Source: Pampus argenteus
Lineage: Eukaryota; Chordata; Actinopteri; Scombriformes; Stromateidae
DNA length: 64,000 bases
Assembly: GCA_036937835.1 (NCBI GenBank)
Contig: CM072880.1
Coordinates: 2,977,501-3,041,500, forward strand
Direction: 5' to 3'
The position numbers and the translations under genes are program-made. Shown in pieces: positions 27,112 to 42,100 of the stretch. Below the pieces are notes generated by a model. The model did not search any database and had not been told where the DNA came from. It was given only the letters and a program-made list of their open reading frames with translations. Each line of letters begins with the position of its first letter. The first letter of the stretch is position 1.

Positions 27112-27277
27112 CACGCGGTAAGCCTAATTTACAGGAGCTGCCACTGCGCAGCACGTGTGTATTAGTCTAGACTAATGCCTTCCAGATGTCCATCCTCTAT
27201 ACACTGCTGCCCATATGCACTAAAAGAACAGACAATTGTTTCAGGGGTATTTTGCTAAGGAGATCCAGATGTGGACG

Positions 27278-27338
<61 letters not shown>

Positions 27339-27483
27339 TGTGTGTGTGTGTGTGTGACAGGCAGAAAGACAAAGAGCAACAAATGGGGGAAAAAAAAGAG
27401 ATGTTGTGGTAGGTTGGCATTGAAAAATCGCTCGCATATCTGTCAGACTGAGAATAAGAGACATGCCTTCTAGCATGTTGAAG

Positions 27484-27517
<34 letters not shown>

Positions 27518-30500
27518 TGCATATGTGCATGTGTGACAGACAGAGAGGGAGTAAGTGTGCATTGAGGCATGCCTACAGTATTAGCAGGAAGATGACACGG
27601 ACAGATGGGAGCCCTTCACAACCTCTTGGCAGACTTTATGAGGTGTATCAGCTGTCAGATGTCTAAAATGTTGAAAATCAGAGGTGATTTACAGCCTACA
27701 GAGTAGCTACATCTCCACGGTCAAACCAAAAGCAGTATATTAGTGAAAATGAGTCGCTTTCATATTATTTTCAGTGCAGTGTGAAATTGCATTGAATTGC
27801 AGCTCCTACACTGTCTGCACTGCGGAGAAGTGTTTCAATCCTCTGACTCATTGCTGGATTAACCCACTAGGGGGCTCTGGAGGTAAAAAATGAACTTTTC
27901 GGCCCCCGCTGCCCTCCTCCACTCCTCCTGCTCTATACACTGTATGTACCTTGTCACCTTCAAGTACTCACAGAGAACATCCAGACAGACATTTCAACAC
28001 TCAGAGTTCAGAAGACTATTGATTTTCACTTGAGATGAGACGGCGGCTAAAGTCGAGATCTGGCTGCAGGTTGCAAAACGTCTGGCACCAATAGACAGAA
28101 AACGTATGATTGAATTGACCTTTGACACCTTGTTGTTTCTATGTGATCAACATGTTTTTTTTAGTTTTCTGCTGTTTGGTAAAGGTGTCAGTAGGTCAAT
28201 GATGCACTGTGACACCCTTGTTGGATGTGTTTTCTTTCCCCCTCCATTAACACGGTTTCCACCTGCGTCTTCTTTTTGTTTTCAGACCGCGGTTCTCAGG
28301 GAGACTTGGACCTGACAGAGTTGATCGGCGTCCCGCTCCCTCCCTCTGTTTCCTTCGTTACGGGCTTCGAGGGTTACCCCGCCTACAGCTTCGGCCCAGA
28401 TGCCAACGTTGGCCGCCTCACCAAGTCATTCATCCCTGATCCGTTCTACTATGACTTCGCCATCACAGTAACAGCCAAACCCACCACAAGACGCGGCGGC
28501 ATGCTGTTCGCCATTACAGATGCTTACCAAAAAGTAAGACGATGTAATTCTTTATATTTCAAGCACCGACAAGGAAACTAAAATCTGCATCTCTTAATCT
28601 TTTTCTTGTCTTTTGTATAGATTGTACACTTGGGTATAGCGTTGTCTGAAGTGGAGGATGGTTCCCAGAGAGTCGTGTTTTATTACACTGACCCAGGAAC
28701 AACAGGTGGAACCAAGGAAGCTGCTTCCTTTAAGATGGGAGACCTGACAGGAAGATGGGCGAGGTTTACCCTGACGGTCCAGGGGGCTGAGGTGGGTGTC
28801 ATGTAGTGCATAAGATCAGCTTTGCCCTATTCCTTCAGGAGCAATAGAGCAAAGTTGCAACCATAACAAAAACACAATTTATGTGAACATTTAATCTTCA
28901 CACCAACGTTGTATCATTTCTTTGACGGTTACAAGCTTTTACTTTAATAAAAAGTGAATGGATGGATGAAAACGGTGATATTCTGTCACAAAAAGACCAA
29001 AAAACAGCAATTTATTAGTACTAAATGACTCGTTCCCGGCCTTATTCATTCCTTTTAAAGACATAAATCTTTTATAATGTGGCACAAATGTACTTACTTT
29101 AAAAAAAATAAATAAAAAAAAGACTAAATCATTTCCTAAAAACAGCCGAGCTGAGCTTTAGTTAATGGAAAACATTACTCAAAAAGGAGCATATAGGGAC
29201 TATTCTCAGCTGCAGCTTTAGTGAGCAGATTGACTCAAAATACACTACAGTTTATAATAATAATGAACATGTCACCCGGTGCAACAGTGTAGCGTATTGA
29301 TGTGTATTTAATAGCTCTCTACAAGCACTACTTATATTATTAGGTTCAGTTCACTGTTGGCTTTGGTCTCCTTTAACATTATTCAATAAGGTTTGTATAA
29401 ATGAATATACATTCCCAGTAAAAGATCCACAGAACCTGTGTTTCTGTCGGCCCTGTTTTTAATATTCGTGTCTCGCAAAGTGGCAATTTCAGTCCACAAC
29501 GAGGACTCGCCGAGTCAGACCTTTTCAGATCTCGCTTTAACTAGGCTACATGTGGCACTTTCATCTTTCACAGATGTTTCTTTAATATACGAGGTTGTTG
29601 TTGTAAATTGAAACTAAGCTTGGAGCTCATATAATAACAATCTATCCATGCAGACGTGTATTTTTCCATTTGTTATCAATACGCTCATGGTTCCCTGTCA
29701 AACTGAAAGGTGTGTATATGTTGTTGTCCCTCAGGTGCGTCTCTACATGGACTGTGAGGAATACCACCGAGTCGACTTCGCCAGGAGCCCTCGGCCTCTG
29801 ACCTTCGAGGCCAGCTCGGGGATCTTTGTCGGGAACGCCGGCGGTACGGGCCTGGCGAGGTTTGTGGTGAGTCTTAATGGTGCTAGATGTAATATCATGT
29901 GTGCACAATGTGGTGTTTCAGGCGATTGTTTGGAGACACAATAGTCTTTGTCAGCAGCTTTATGAGCGCCACAGGAGACAATGTGTTTATGAGCAGAGCT
30001 TTATTCCATGAGAGCTCATAAATGACTAAGATGTATGTGGTTTTAATGTTGCTTCAGCTGCCAATTCTTTAATTTAAGAGTATCGGTAAACAATAGGAAG
30101 GATGCAAGTGTTGAGGTTACAATGGTTCTGTGTGGCTATAATGAGGGTGTGTTATAGAGAAGTGCTGACGATACAATGCTGTATTCTGTTCTCAGTAAAT
30201 GCTTCAGCGGTTTCTTCCAGTCATCCATGATTTGCTCATTTGTAATTGCAAGAAATTACAGTTTTTTACCGATGCAGCAGGTGGCATGATGGGAGGAAAA
30301 TAGTTTAATGTAAAGGGAAAAGATCAGATTAATAAAAATGTTAAATCTGAAATGTGTCCAAAGCAGAATATTACTTTTTAATAAAAGCAGAAAAGCTTAA
30401 GCACATCCTGTACAATAAAACCGACAGTAAAAACAAAGAGCTTTTTAAAAAACAAAAACCAGACTTGCAGCCTTTTCTCCTTTTCTTCTCTGACTAGCTG

Positions 30501-32728
30501 TTATGTAAGTTCACATGACAAACTACATCATGTTTAGTTTCCAGGACAGTGGAAAGTTTTTTGTTTTTTTTCACCTCTCATTAAAATTTTATTGGCAAAA
30601 ATCAGGGAGTAGTTTGAAAGAAAACCAGGGAGGGAGATCATGTGTTTATTCATGAATTCATGAAGAGAGAAGCTGAAAGAATCCACAAATAGATTTCTTT
30701 ACCTTACCGTGATTTAAAACCAAATCCAACGTGTTGATTTACATCACAAAGCCTCTTTTTTTAAAATGAACTTACTGTAGCTCCGTTTAAAGTCTTATTC
30801 TGTGGTCACTTCATTTGAAAAGATATTCTCAGTACGTTAATACTCACAAGAGGACAACTTTGACTGACTTCGCAGTGGCTCGGTGGGGCAGCAGGAACAC
30901 TAAACCACTAATAAAGACAGGACAGGAAATTGCTTTTCTTCATTCAGTCTTTTAACCCAGATGAGACTATTTCTTAGATGACTGTAAACTCCAGCGTCAT
31001 GTTTCAGCTTTTCAGAAAGACAGATAAAAAATATAAAAACTCACTTTGTCTCATGCCCCTCTCCCCTCCTCCCTCAGAGAAAGAGGACCAGTACTTGGCC
31101 GTCTGTTTCCAGCTGTTCAGTGTTTAAACTGGGAGCTCGGTCAGAGATCCTTCGATACACTCAGCACACACCTTCACACCTTCACACCAACACGCATGCA
31201 AACAGATTTACCTTCTATCTATCTTCTATACGTATGACATCCCTGCGTGTTTTTTGTAGTCTGTAATCAGATCATCTGGTGACATCTTGTGGCAAAAAGA
31301 GGTTCCTGCAGCTTCTTTAATTATCTATAAAAAAAACAACAATAAAAAGTACCTCAGGCAGGGTGGTGATGGCATTCATTCACATGCATTCGACTATTTG
31401 AAGTGATCTCTTCTCTGTTGTTTTGGTAACAACAACATGGTGACCGCCAGTAACTGCAAACGCAGAACAGTACCTCACAAGTACTTCATCTTCTCCTACT
31501 CATGATTACCAATCGGTGGATGTTACCCAGACTACAACATAGACACAGACAGTCAGAAGCAGAGGCTGATATATTTCAATGTACTGTAACTGCTGGGAGT
31601 GTAGAAAGAAACATTACTCATTATTGCACAACATGAATCTTTATCTGAAATGACATAGAGAAAGAAGCATTAAAACATTGTTCTTATCAACCATGCCAAC
31701 TATTATCATGTCTTCAGTAAAGTGATTCACAGTTACAAACAGTGCAACCATCCAGCGTCACAGGTTCAGTTCATGTATACCTGACAGTTTTATCATCATC
31801 ATCATTACCTCCAAACATCTTGATAAGTCACATATCAGCTGGCATGAGCCGAACCCGAACCCGAACCACCGACAAATAACGCTCTTAAAAGTGTTTACAC
31901 TCACATAATTAAATTGAGTTTTACAAATAGACCAACTAAAGCATTCGTTCAGGTGGTTGCGGTTTAACTCGAGGGGGATATTCATTTATTAAAGTGTTTT
32001 CAGAGTAGTGGAAAAGGTTGCGTATTGCATTCTTTATTTGTTTCACACGTGTTGTTTACTGCACAAACAGATGTCTCTGATTTAGTTGCTACCCCAGCTC
32101 ATATCTGCTCTTCTTTCTCTCCCTCTCCGTATCTCACTGCTTCACCACCGGGACTGTGCTTCAAAGGGCTTAAACATGTGTGTGTGTGTGTGTGTAATTT
32201 ACCACAGAACATAACCCAGACTCTCCTCCTTGTCTTTCTCCAGGGCTCCATCCAGCAGTTGGTGTTGAAGTCTGATCCCACGGCACCAGATGACCAGTGT
32301 GAGGAGGACGATCCTTATGTGAGTGTGTGTATGAAAAAACAACACACACACACACACACACCGGGTGCTGTTAAAACCTCTTTCACAGGCTCAGCAGTCC
32401 AAACCTGGAACTATCACTTCCTCTGCTGGTAGAAAAAGAGTACTGCAGGCTCCAAACTCATAAACTCTGTAATATTAATACAATCACACATCGGTGTCCA
32501 CATACTTTTGGTCATGCATGTATCAAAAAGTCAAGTTTGTTTTCTCAACCTGCAGGGAACTCGAGCATTTAATTATTTCTGCATATCTCCATGTTTATCT
32601 ACTGACTCAGTTCTGCTCTGATTTTCCTCATCAGGCGTCTGGATATGGTAGTGGTGATGTCGCTTATGAAGACATGGAGGGAAAAGACGAAGTGAAGAAG
32701 ATTACGGAGGAGAGGGAGTATCACATGG

Positions 32729-32765
<37 letters not shown>

Positions 32766-35700
32766 CACACACTCCTTATTTAGCTGGGCTGGACTTGGCC
32801 CAAAGAAAGCAGCTCTTATCCTCGCAGGCCTGTGGACACTGGAGCCTGGTGATATATGTGCTGCTCTGTGAGAGGAAGAGAAAAACAACCAACAGGGCAA
32901 CAGGGAACCGAGTGTGTAACGTTAGATATAGTTACGTTATTAAATTTACTTCTAAAGTTTTTTACATTAAACAAAAATACATTAAACAAACAAACAAATA
33001 AATTATCTTTCTGACTCTGACTACTCCATTACTCATAACTCATCATAATCCTACTGTAGTAAACATGGTATAAACGGTCATTCAACATGTCATATTCATG
33101 GATCATTCATAAACAGGACAACAGACATTTTAACTCCTCAGTAGATTTGTATAAATATTGTTTGTTTTTTTTAAAAAAGGGAAAAAATGCTGAAACAATG
33201 TTGAAATAATGCAGAGCTCTGACCTCAATCTCAGTCTGACACTGTAGCTACCATCTGTGGCAAACACTCACTTTCTTTTTTTTTTTTCAGCTGTTTTCCC
33301 AACAAAAAATAAAAATGCTGTTCATGAATCTGTTAAAAAACCAAAAGTTTTTAAAGTTATTATTTACATATGCTTCTTATATTTTGCTATTGTCTTTGCA
33401 AAAAAAAAAAAAAAAGTATGAAAACAGCAAAAAGTCAGAATTATAATATCCTTATTCAGGTTTTATGTAAATAATAATAATAATAATAATACATAAATAA
33501 ATTAAAAATAGGCGGTATTTCACTTTTTTAAAATTTATTTATTTTTTAGCCCTTCCCTGAGCTGGACCCCACCCACAGCAGTCCAGTCCAAGCTCCACCC
33601 ACTGAGATGCCAATAAGTTACACCGCCACCACTGCTGCTGCTGCTGCTGATGATGATGATGATAATGATGATGAAGACATAGAGGAGATATCTGGAGATG
33701 AGATGGAAATGACCACAGTTAAAGGTGAAGTCAATTCTGTTGATTACTTTGTTACACACATGAGTCACACCTGTGCAGATGTGTGGTTATACTACATTAA
33801 ACACCTTCTGTGTTGTAGTTCAGAGATCCACCAGCAGATGGTGCTGTTGCTTTCCTTCTGATCTCTGACCTGAGTTTTCATATCCTGAGGAGCCATGCTG
33901 CAGATAATCCTCATTTGTTTGTTTTGATGTGCTCACTTTGTCTCTTGGTTACAGTAAGATCATCTCAGACAGCTACGCCAGCCTCCGTGCTCGACACTGT
34001 AAGTAGTGATTATTGCATAATAAAGAGCACATATTTTGACTTTTTTATCCAGTTAATACAAGCATGTGTTTGGCTATTCAGCGATATTTAACATGCATTT
34101 TCATCTGCTCCATTTAATGTTTAATTAAACTTACACTAGCCAAGATTTACTATAAAAATACACCCATCCATGAACTAAAACTCAACTTTTAATCAATATT
34201 AGTGCAACTAAAACTCGAGTCTGTGTATGTTTGATGACTTGTTATATAATCTAGTGAATGAATAAATGAATTGGTTACTAATGAGTCCATCCAACACTGC
34301 CTCGTCCCTGCAGGTGTCTCCAGGACAGAATAAAGTGCAGGGTGAGCCAGGTCTAACAGGGTCTTTAGAAGTCCCTGGATCATCCTCGGGAGACGGAGAC
34401 GGAGGGCAGCCGGGACCTCGGGGTCCACAAGGACCACCGGGGATCCCAGGAGCACCTGGAGTTCCTGGGAAAAACGGACAGACTGTGAGTTGTTAATTCT
34501 CAATTATTTTTGCTTTATTCAAGTAATTCTTTCTATAAAGTATTTAAAGTTTATTATGTCAGTCCCACAGTTCAATAAATACAATAATGGATTGTTTTTA
34601 TTTCCTGTTTTTGTCTTTACAGGGAAGCAAAGGTGAAACTGGTGACCCAGTAAGTAACACGTCTTTTTTTTGTGGGGGTCACATCTGATTGCAGTATCTG
34701 TATCATCCCTGCTTTCACTGCTTATCACTGGAGCCTCTGCGTCCAGGATCAAGTGTCGGTGTTCTCATATTAAATCTCTGATATTGATCATAACCGTGAT
34801 TATCGTGTTTTCAGGGTGCGACTGGTTTTCCTGGAATTCCAGGTCTTCAGGGAGAGACTGGACCTAAAGGAGACAAGGTAGACAGCATTTAAAAACCATG
34901 ACATGATGTACTTTAGGTTCATTACATATGCTGGCAGACAAAGATTATTAATTAAATCAGTAATAATATTGATCACCAAATATACAAATACATGCTTAAA
35001 TATCCCAATACTGTTTCTTACAGGGTGATACTGGTTTTGGATTACCAGGCCCTCCAGGCCCGCCTGGACCTCCAGGTGGTACTAACAAGTCTTACATGTT
35101 CATGGTAGGTTGTTCTTCGACCTTTACAAGTTCCTCAGAAAACTTCCAGAAATCAATATTTAATTTGTTAGTTAGAGCGTATCTGAAACTTAGATGCTGA
35201 GTTATTTTTCCTGAACTAGTATTGTAAGTAAAAGTTACGGATCGCTGCTGTGAACTTTCCATCCTGATGTTTGGTTTGGTTTTAGGTGAAGTTACATTTA
35301 TCATATTCACCATCTGAAACAGTTAATAGCTTCCTTGAATTACAACTCTGATTTGGAAGTATTTAATCATGCATTTCTAGAGTAAAATCAACCCCTAAGA
35401 AATTTTATATCAATCTGACGTCATCTGTCAGTTTACCAACTAGCTGGTTAATTTGATAAATTATTAACTGATTTCTGGTGTCGTGGTGCGTCTTCACCAG
35501 GAGGGGTCAGGATTTGAAGACTTCGACAGTGATTCAGAGATTATCAGGGTGAGTGACCTTCAGAAATGACATTACATCATATTTTGCATCTACTTTCTTC
35601 AATATTTTTTTCTTTCTAAAACATTAAAATGTTAAAAATGTCATGTGACATGTTTATTAACAATATGAGCTGCAGAGACACATGGAAGGTATCTAATTTC

Positions 35701-36075
35701 CACTTTGTGACTGACATATGTTGATTTGTGCCATCAGGGGCCTCCAGGGCCTCCTGGCCCCCCAGGGCAGCCGGGGCTCCCAGGAGCTGCATCTGAGGAC
35801 ATCGTTCCTGGACCTCCTGGAGCCCCTGGGAACGATGGAAAGAATGGTGAACCTGGACTCCCTGTAAGTTTAGTATTTTAGTTTATCCATTAAAGGAAAA
35901 TCTAAACTTAATGTTTCATAAAACACTACAGGAATTACATGTCATGTAGAACCATACCTGACTTCAAACGTTAGATATGGTGGGAGGATGTAACAATAAT
36001 TATTTCTAATATATCAGTGATAATAAAACTATATCCTTCACGATGTCACGTGTATTCAAACAACTGATCATTTGT

Positions 36076-36125
<50 letters not shown>

Positions 36126-39100
36126 TTTTGTTAATTAGCCAAAGTGGGGCGTGTGAAATCTTTATTTCACCAACTGGAAGTTTCCTGTCCAGGAAACGTG
36201 CACTGCTGACCCAGCCTCTTTTTTTCAGGTGATTGAGGAGTGGTTTAGTGGCTCTGGTTCTGATTTTGGGTCTGGGTCTGGGTCTGGTTCTGGTCAGGTA
36301 TTAACACTCGGTCCCATCAAATTTAAGGGACCAAAAAGACAGTATTTCCCCCAATGTTATTATGTTCATTCACTGCCTTCCTGCCATCGCTTGCTGCATA
36401 GTATTGATCAACATATATATGTAACATAACATATATGTTACTGTTTCATGGTACAACTCCTCCATGAACTATATGCATATGCACCAACATGCCAACAGTT
36501 ACTATAGGTCAAGTCTTCCCATTGATCCCAGATAGCGTAGGAAGCTAACAGCATTCCAGCAGAAACTAATAGAGCTTCATGGTCCAAGCTGCAGCTGTTG
36601 GGGGAAATGTGTCTTTTTTTTTCTTTAAGATGTCAGAAGCTTTAACTAACTGTGTGAATGGACTACTCACAGGTTTACAATATTTACTGCAGCACAGTTT
36701 CAGTGCATCAAAGTTCAGAAAAGCTCATTAACTTCCTTTTAATATATTCTTATTTTCAACATTAAAACCTTATTAGCTTCCACCTCTGTTCAAAAACATG
36801 AAAAGGTAGCAACAATTAAACAACCAGTGCAATCTGTGCAGTAAATATATACAAAATAAGTCCTGCTGTCATCAAGTATCTGACATAGATGCATCTAAAA
36901 TAAAAAATAAAAAATCTGTCACTTTTGCAGGGAGTCAATGGAAAAGATGGGGATCCAGGTCCTGCTGGGGAAAAGGGAGACAAGGTGAGGCATACATCAT
37001 CACAATATCTTCAGGTTAAGATGTCCACCTGTTAACCCTGAAATGCTCTCGTTATTGTATTAACAGGGAGAGCCTGGTGTGAGCGGCCAACCAGGATCAA
37101 AGGTAAAACTCTGTCATACTTTATATATTGTATTATACTGCCCCTTTATATTGTCTCTTTATCTTTTCAAGTTGTCCCCTACTCTCGTTTGTAGTCTTTT
37201 ACCTGTCTTACCAGTTATGTTATGAAGATGACTTTCTGATCCTTTTGAATACAAACATTATCATATTTCTCATCCAGGGAGAGCAGGGTCCTCCAGGGTT
37301 TCCAGGCCTTCCAGGGTCAGAGGGTCCAGAAGGGAAGCCTGGTCCTAGGGGTCCACCTGGCCCTCCTGGACCCCCAGGCCCCCCTGCAAGAGGCTTCACC
37401 ATGGACTTCGAGGTACAGCCTGTTTCATTGCTGTTTCATAACCGAGTGACATACAATTCAACTCGCAATATTAGTATGATTTGGACCCGGGAGACTAGTA
37501 TATGTTGCATGTTATTTTATACAGCCTGATCATTGCACGTCGTTTCTTTAGGACCTGGAAGGATCTGGGTTGCAGAGTGGATTTGGAGCAGTGCTGCCCA
37601 GAGGCCCACAGGTACGAGGATCATATATCATATATCATTCATCTTATCATTTAATCACATCATCAACAGTATTCAACTTATCTGTATTCAACAGGGACCG
37701 CCAGGAATTCCCGGACTTCCAGGATCCAAGGTACGAGTGGTGTGTGTGTGTGTGTGACGTTAATAGTTTTATATCAGGGTTAAGATCTTATATATTGTAT
37801 ATTCATTATACAGTTCAGGTAAGTTATAGTTTTGATTTCATACGGTTTTCTTTGCCTCTCACAGGGTGCAGATGGTATAAACGGCTCTGCTGGAGATCCA
37901 GGACAAAAGGTGCGTCTGCCGTCATGTTTGCCTCCTTCTGTTTGCTTTTTTTGACATGTTAGTGTTACCTTAGCATGAATCAGACACACATCCTTAAAGT
38001 CAACAGCTCTAAAGTAAAAGGTCACAGACATTGTCTCATTACCAGGACCTGGAGGTTGTAGTTTTTTATTAGTTTCATATTGTTGATGTGTGAAGTACGA
38101 TAAATGATTTTTCATGGTCTGTGCAGGGGGAGCCCGGTTTTACAGGACGACCAGGACTGAAGGGATTTAAAGGGGAAGAGGTCAGTAAACTGATGGACTT
38201 GTTGCATACATGTTTCATTAAAATGTCCAAAGTATACAGCCATGAAACACACAGCGATGACTGGAGGCTTAACTTTGATCATCTGTTGTGATCTACAGGG
38301 ACCAAGAGGGGACAAAGGTGACCCAGGACAAAAGGTAGAACCAACAGACACCTGCACACATCTCACCTGGTTGACATTTACTCAATGAAAAAGCTAAAAT
38401 GTCTAACTTGTTTCTCAGGGGGAGGCGGGACAGGATGGACTCAGCCTGCTTGGCCCTCCAGGGCCCCCCGGGCCCCCAGGACCTGTTATCAACATCCAGG
38501 ATGTAAGAATCAAAACCATAACAATACAGGAGGCTCGTTAGGACTAAAGGGGGGAGTTCAGCGTTTTTAATACCAACCTGTTGAATGATGAGAACACAGA
38601 AACACAAATCATCTGCACATCCCTCATAGATTTGATCCCTTGTGATCTCGATTGATCACAGTGACTCAGTTTAATTATATTGTTTGGTTCTTCCTCAGCT
38701 TCTTCTTAATGACACAGATGGTGCCTTCAACTTCTCAGGGATTTTTGAAGCTCAGGGACTCGCTGTGAGTATCAAAGATACAAAAAAACCTGTGTTTCAG
38801 CTGTCAGGTTTGGTACACAAACATGCATATGATTACATTTATTCTGGACATGGAGTTAAGTGATGTCCTGTTTGCTTACAGGGACCACAGGGTCCAAAGG
38901 GTAACATTGGGTTGCCAGGTGCTAATGGACCACCAGGACCAAAGGTAAGGGACTTGTCTCCATTATCACAAAGTGTTGGAAATATTTACTAAAGTACATA
39001 TATATAAGCATATGTGTGTTCATGTATTCAATCTTTGTTTATTTACTTGTTGTGTAGGGTGAACGGGGGGAGCCGGGATTTGTTGTTGCAGCAGATGGAT

Positions 39101-42100
39101 CCATGATGTCCGGCCTGACTGGTCCAGTGGGACCCAAAGGAGTCAAGGTGACATTTTCCCATCACGTTCCTCATGAGACGTTTTGTTTGCATGGAATTAC
39201 TCAGGATATTAGAGTGTCTCTTTTCAACAGATCAATGTAAATGTTATTTTTGTTTTCAGGGAGATATTGGTATAACTGGACCTCCGGGAATATCAGTAAG
39301 TATCGTCAGCAAGCAACAAACGTTCTGTTAACGTCAATCGAGATGTTTTTTTAAGAAACTGTTTTGTTCACAACAGGGGCCTGTGGGACCACAAGGACCC
39401 AAGGGAGAATTTGGTTTTCCTGGAAGATCTGTAAGCACCATAAACTCACCAAATATTACCAATACAAACACTCAACATGTGAATTACTTGTCTTGATTGT
39501 TGGTGCTTTAATCAGGAGATTCAGGTTTAAAATCTGTTTTATTGTCTTCAGCCATTAAAAAAAAAACAGCCTTTAAGTGACATTTTTCAAAAACATCTGT
39601 TTAGGGGCGTCCAGGCCTGATGGGACCTAAAGGAGAGAAGGGGGACTCTTTTGGCCTGCCGGTGAGTAATACACATAAACCACTTTAACAATATGTGAAA
39701 GTACTCCACTATCTTTTTGTTCCTTCTGGGTTTCCTTATGTTTTCTTCATCTGCTCTTTTTAGGGCCCTCCTGGCCCTCCTGGACTGCCGGGCCGTCCAG
39801 GGATACTCAACTGTCCCAAAGGAGTAAGCAAACACTCACAAACACACATTTCCTGACATTATCTGAGTTTTCTGTTTCGGTACTGACTGTGTCCTCTCCC
39901 CTCCTCTGATTTCTGAAGACAGTGTTCCCCATCCCTCCCAGACCTCACTGCAAAATGGCCGTAAGTTTCTGACCATATCGCTGATAAAATGATGTCCAAT
40001 ATGCTTTAATAGCCTTAAAGGTTAAGAAAAGCCAGATATGCTGTGATGGATCTTTCATTTCCTTCAACACCGGCTGCGGATCAGTGTCGGACTCGTCTCC
40101 TACTCACAAACACTCTTTTAACTCGTCTCTTTTCCATCTTTCTACTTCGTGCATGTTGTTATCATCTAACCTTTTATCACTCAGAATGCTTCGAGGATGG
40201 TTCTAAAATATTCCTGCATGCTGCATGTCCAGTCTGGAAAAGTGAAGGCATATTGCCAAAACCAGTATAAGGTACTACTGTAATCTGCATGATATTTCAT
40301 ATTTCATAATGGGATATAATCAGGGATTTTTTCTTCCTGTCCGATAATTACCATGATATTTATGGTTATTTATAATTATAGTCATTGCTAACTGCTGTTA
40401 ATGTGTTTCAGCTTAATCCCGATGGATCCATTTCAATGGGTACGTTTGTTCATCTCTCTTGTTTGCTATAATTTAAAAAGCCTGAAGTCTGTTTAACCAG
40501 AGAATAGAGACAATTTGTAGCAGCACAAAAAAAACACTTTTTTTTTGTTTTACTTGAAATCCAATATCTTCTAATGAAAAAAAAGGAAAGCAAATAAAAC
40601 TCCAACGTGTCTTTTGGTCTCCAAGGTAACTGTCATACAGGACTGAAAGGAGAAAAGGGAGAGAGAGGCTTTACTGGGATTTCAGCGGCAGCAAGTGAGT
40701 CAACACTTCCGAGATTCTGCTCCCTCTGTATAAACATTAAGAATAAAAACAATAATATTTAATACAATTTTAATTTCAGATAAAATTAATGCAAAAGTAA
40801 TATTTAACAAATAAATAATACAGATATGTTCTCACTTCTATCATTAAATGTGTTTTTAATATCTTGGGAATTTGTGTTTTATTTTGTTTTCCTTTTGACA
40901 TTATTGTTTGTTAAATATTTTTGTTTTATTTCCTTTATTGTAGACGCAGATTTTCCCAGAGGAGGATGGGTAAGTTTCAAATTAGAGTTTGTTTTTTTTT
41001 GTTTTTTTTTTGTTATTATTATTTTTTTTGTGTTCTGGGACATCCTGACTTTATGTGCCATGATACTCAGGTTGTGTGTGTCTATGCCTGTGTATTTAAA
41101 GAGCACCAGAGGTGACCAGGGCATGAAAGGGGAGAAGGGAGACAAGGGTGATGTAGGGTTTCCTGGGCAACCAGGTCTCCCTGGGAGACCAGGTCCCGTG
41201 GTGAGTCAAGCTTCCATGGATACACAGACACGTCACCTTTATCCTTTATGACAAAAACTTGATTCAACCAATCGGTAACTTCTCTCTGACATGTTTTAGG
41301 GACCCAAAGGAGAGTCAGTAGTCGGCCCTCCAGGACACCCCGGGGTGCCAGGCTCACCAGGAATCCCAGGTTATGGCAGATCAGGTCCTGTTGGCCCACC
41401 TGGACCACCAGGACCTCCAGGACTACCAGCATCACACTCAAGATACGGCTCAGGTACAACTCGTCATGTCTAAATATATGTTAATAGAAACAGAAACAGA
41501 CACTTTTAATGAGCAGATATGAATAACAATGTTTTTGTTACGGCAGCCGTGACCATCGCTGGCCCCCCTGGACCTCCTGGACCTCCTGGACCTTCGGGTA
41601 ACTCTGCATCTGTAAGTTCTGCTGCCAATATAGTGTTAAAATAATATTCCAACAATATACCATAAACTGGAAACATGTCAAAGGTTTCCAGTGATATGTA
41701 GTTTTTCTTAATGATCTTGTGATTTGTTTTTCCAGGTGAAAACGTTTCCGACCCGTGAGAGTATGATGCAGCACACCGCCAGGGACACGGAGGGGACCCT
41801 GGCGTACGTCACGGCGACAGGAAGTCTCTTCGTCAAAGTTTCCCAGGGATGGAAAGAGATACAGGTACACAAATGTTGTCACTACACTATGAGCAGTTGT
41901 GTAACCTTTTTTATAGTTTATGCTGGAACTGGTAAGCACATATGAGACATGTTTTCTGTTTGTTCCCACAGCTTGGTAGCCTGATCTACCTCTCCAATAA
42001 CATTATACCACAAGATGAGGTACCTAATTCTTATTTTGTATTACTTTAATGACTATCATTACTACTACTGACTATTTAATTAAATGAACGCTATTGTGTA

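Larger units (their letters stand above)
3662..28285 (+). other. Large intron 2 of col15a1 (24.6 kb)
   Basis: The intron lies between the signal-peptide exon (donor GTATGT at 3662) and the first TSPN exon (acceptor TTCAG ending at 28285). It holds the complete hAT transposon at 8.9-11.3 kb and many microsatellites. I found no convincing nested gene: the other open frames are short, lack splice context or family motifs, and many are simple-repeat translations. Long first or second introns often carry enhancers, but no conservation data are available here to point to any. Confidence 0.75.

Noticed and set aside
27186..27666. His/Thr and Cys/Val frames
   Set aside because: Translations of TG/CA microsatellites.
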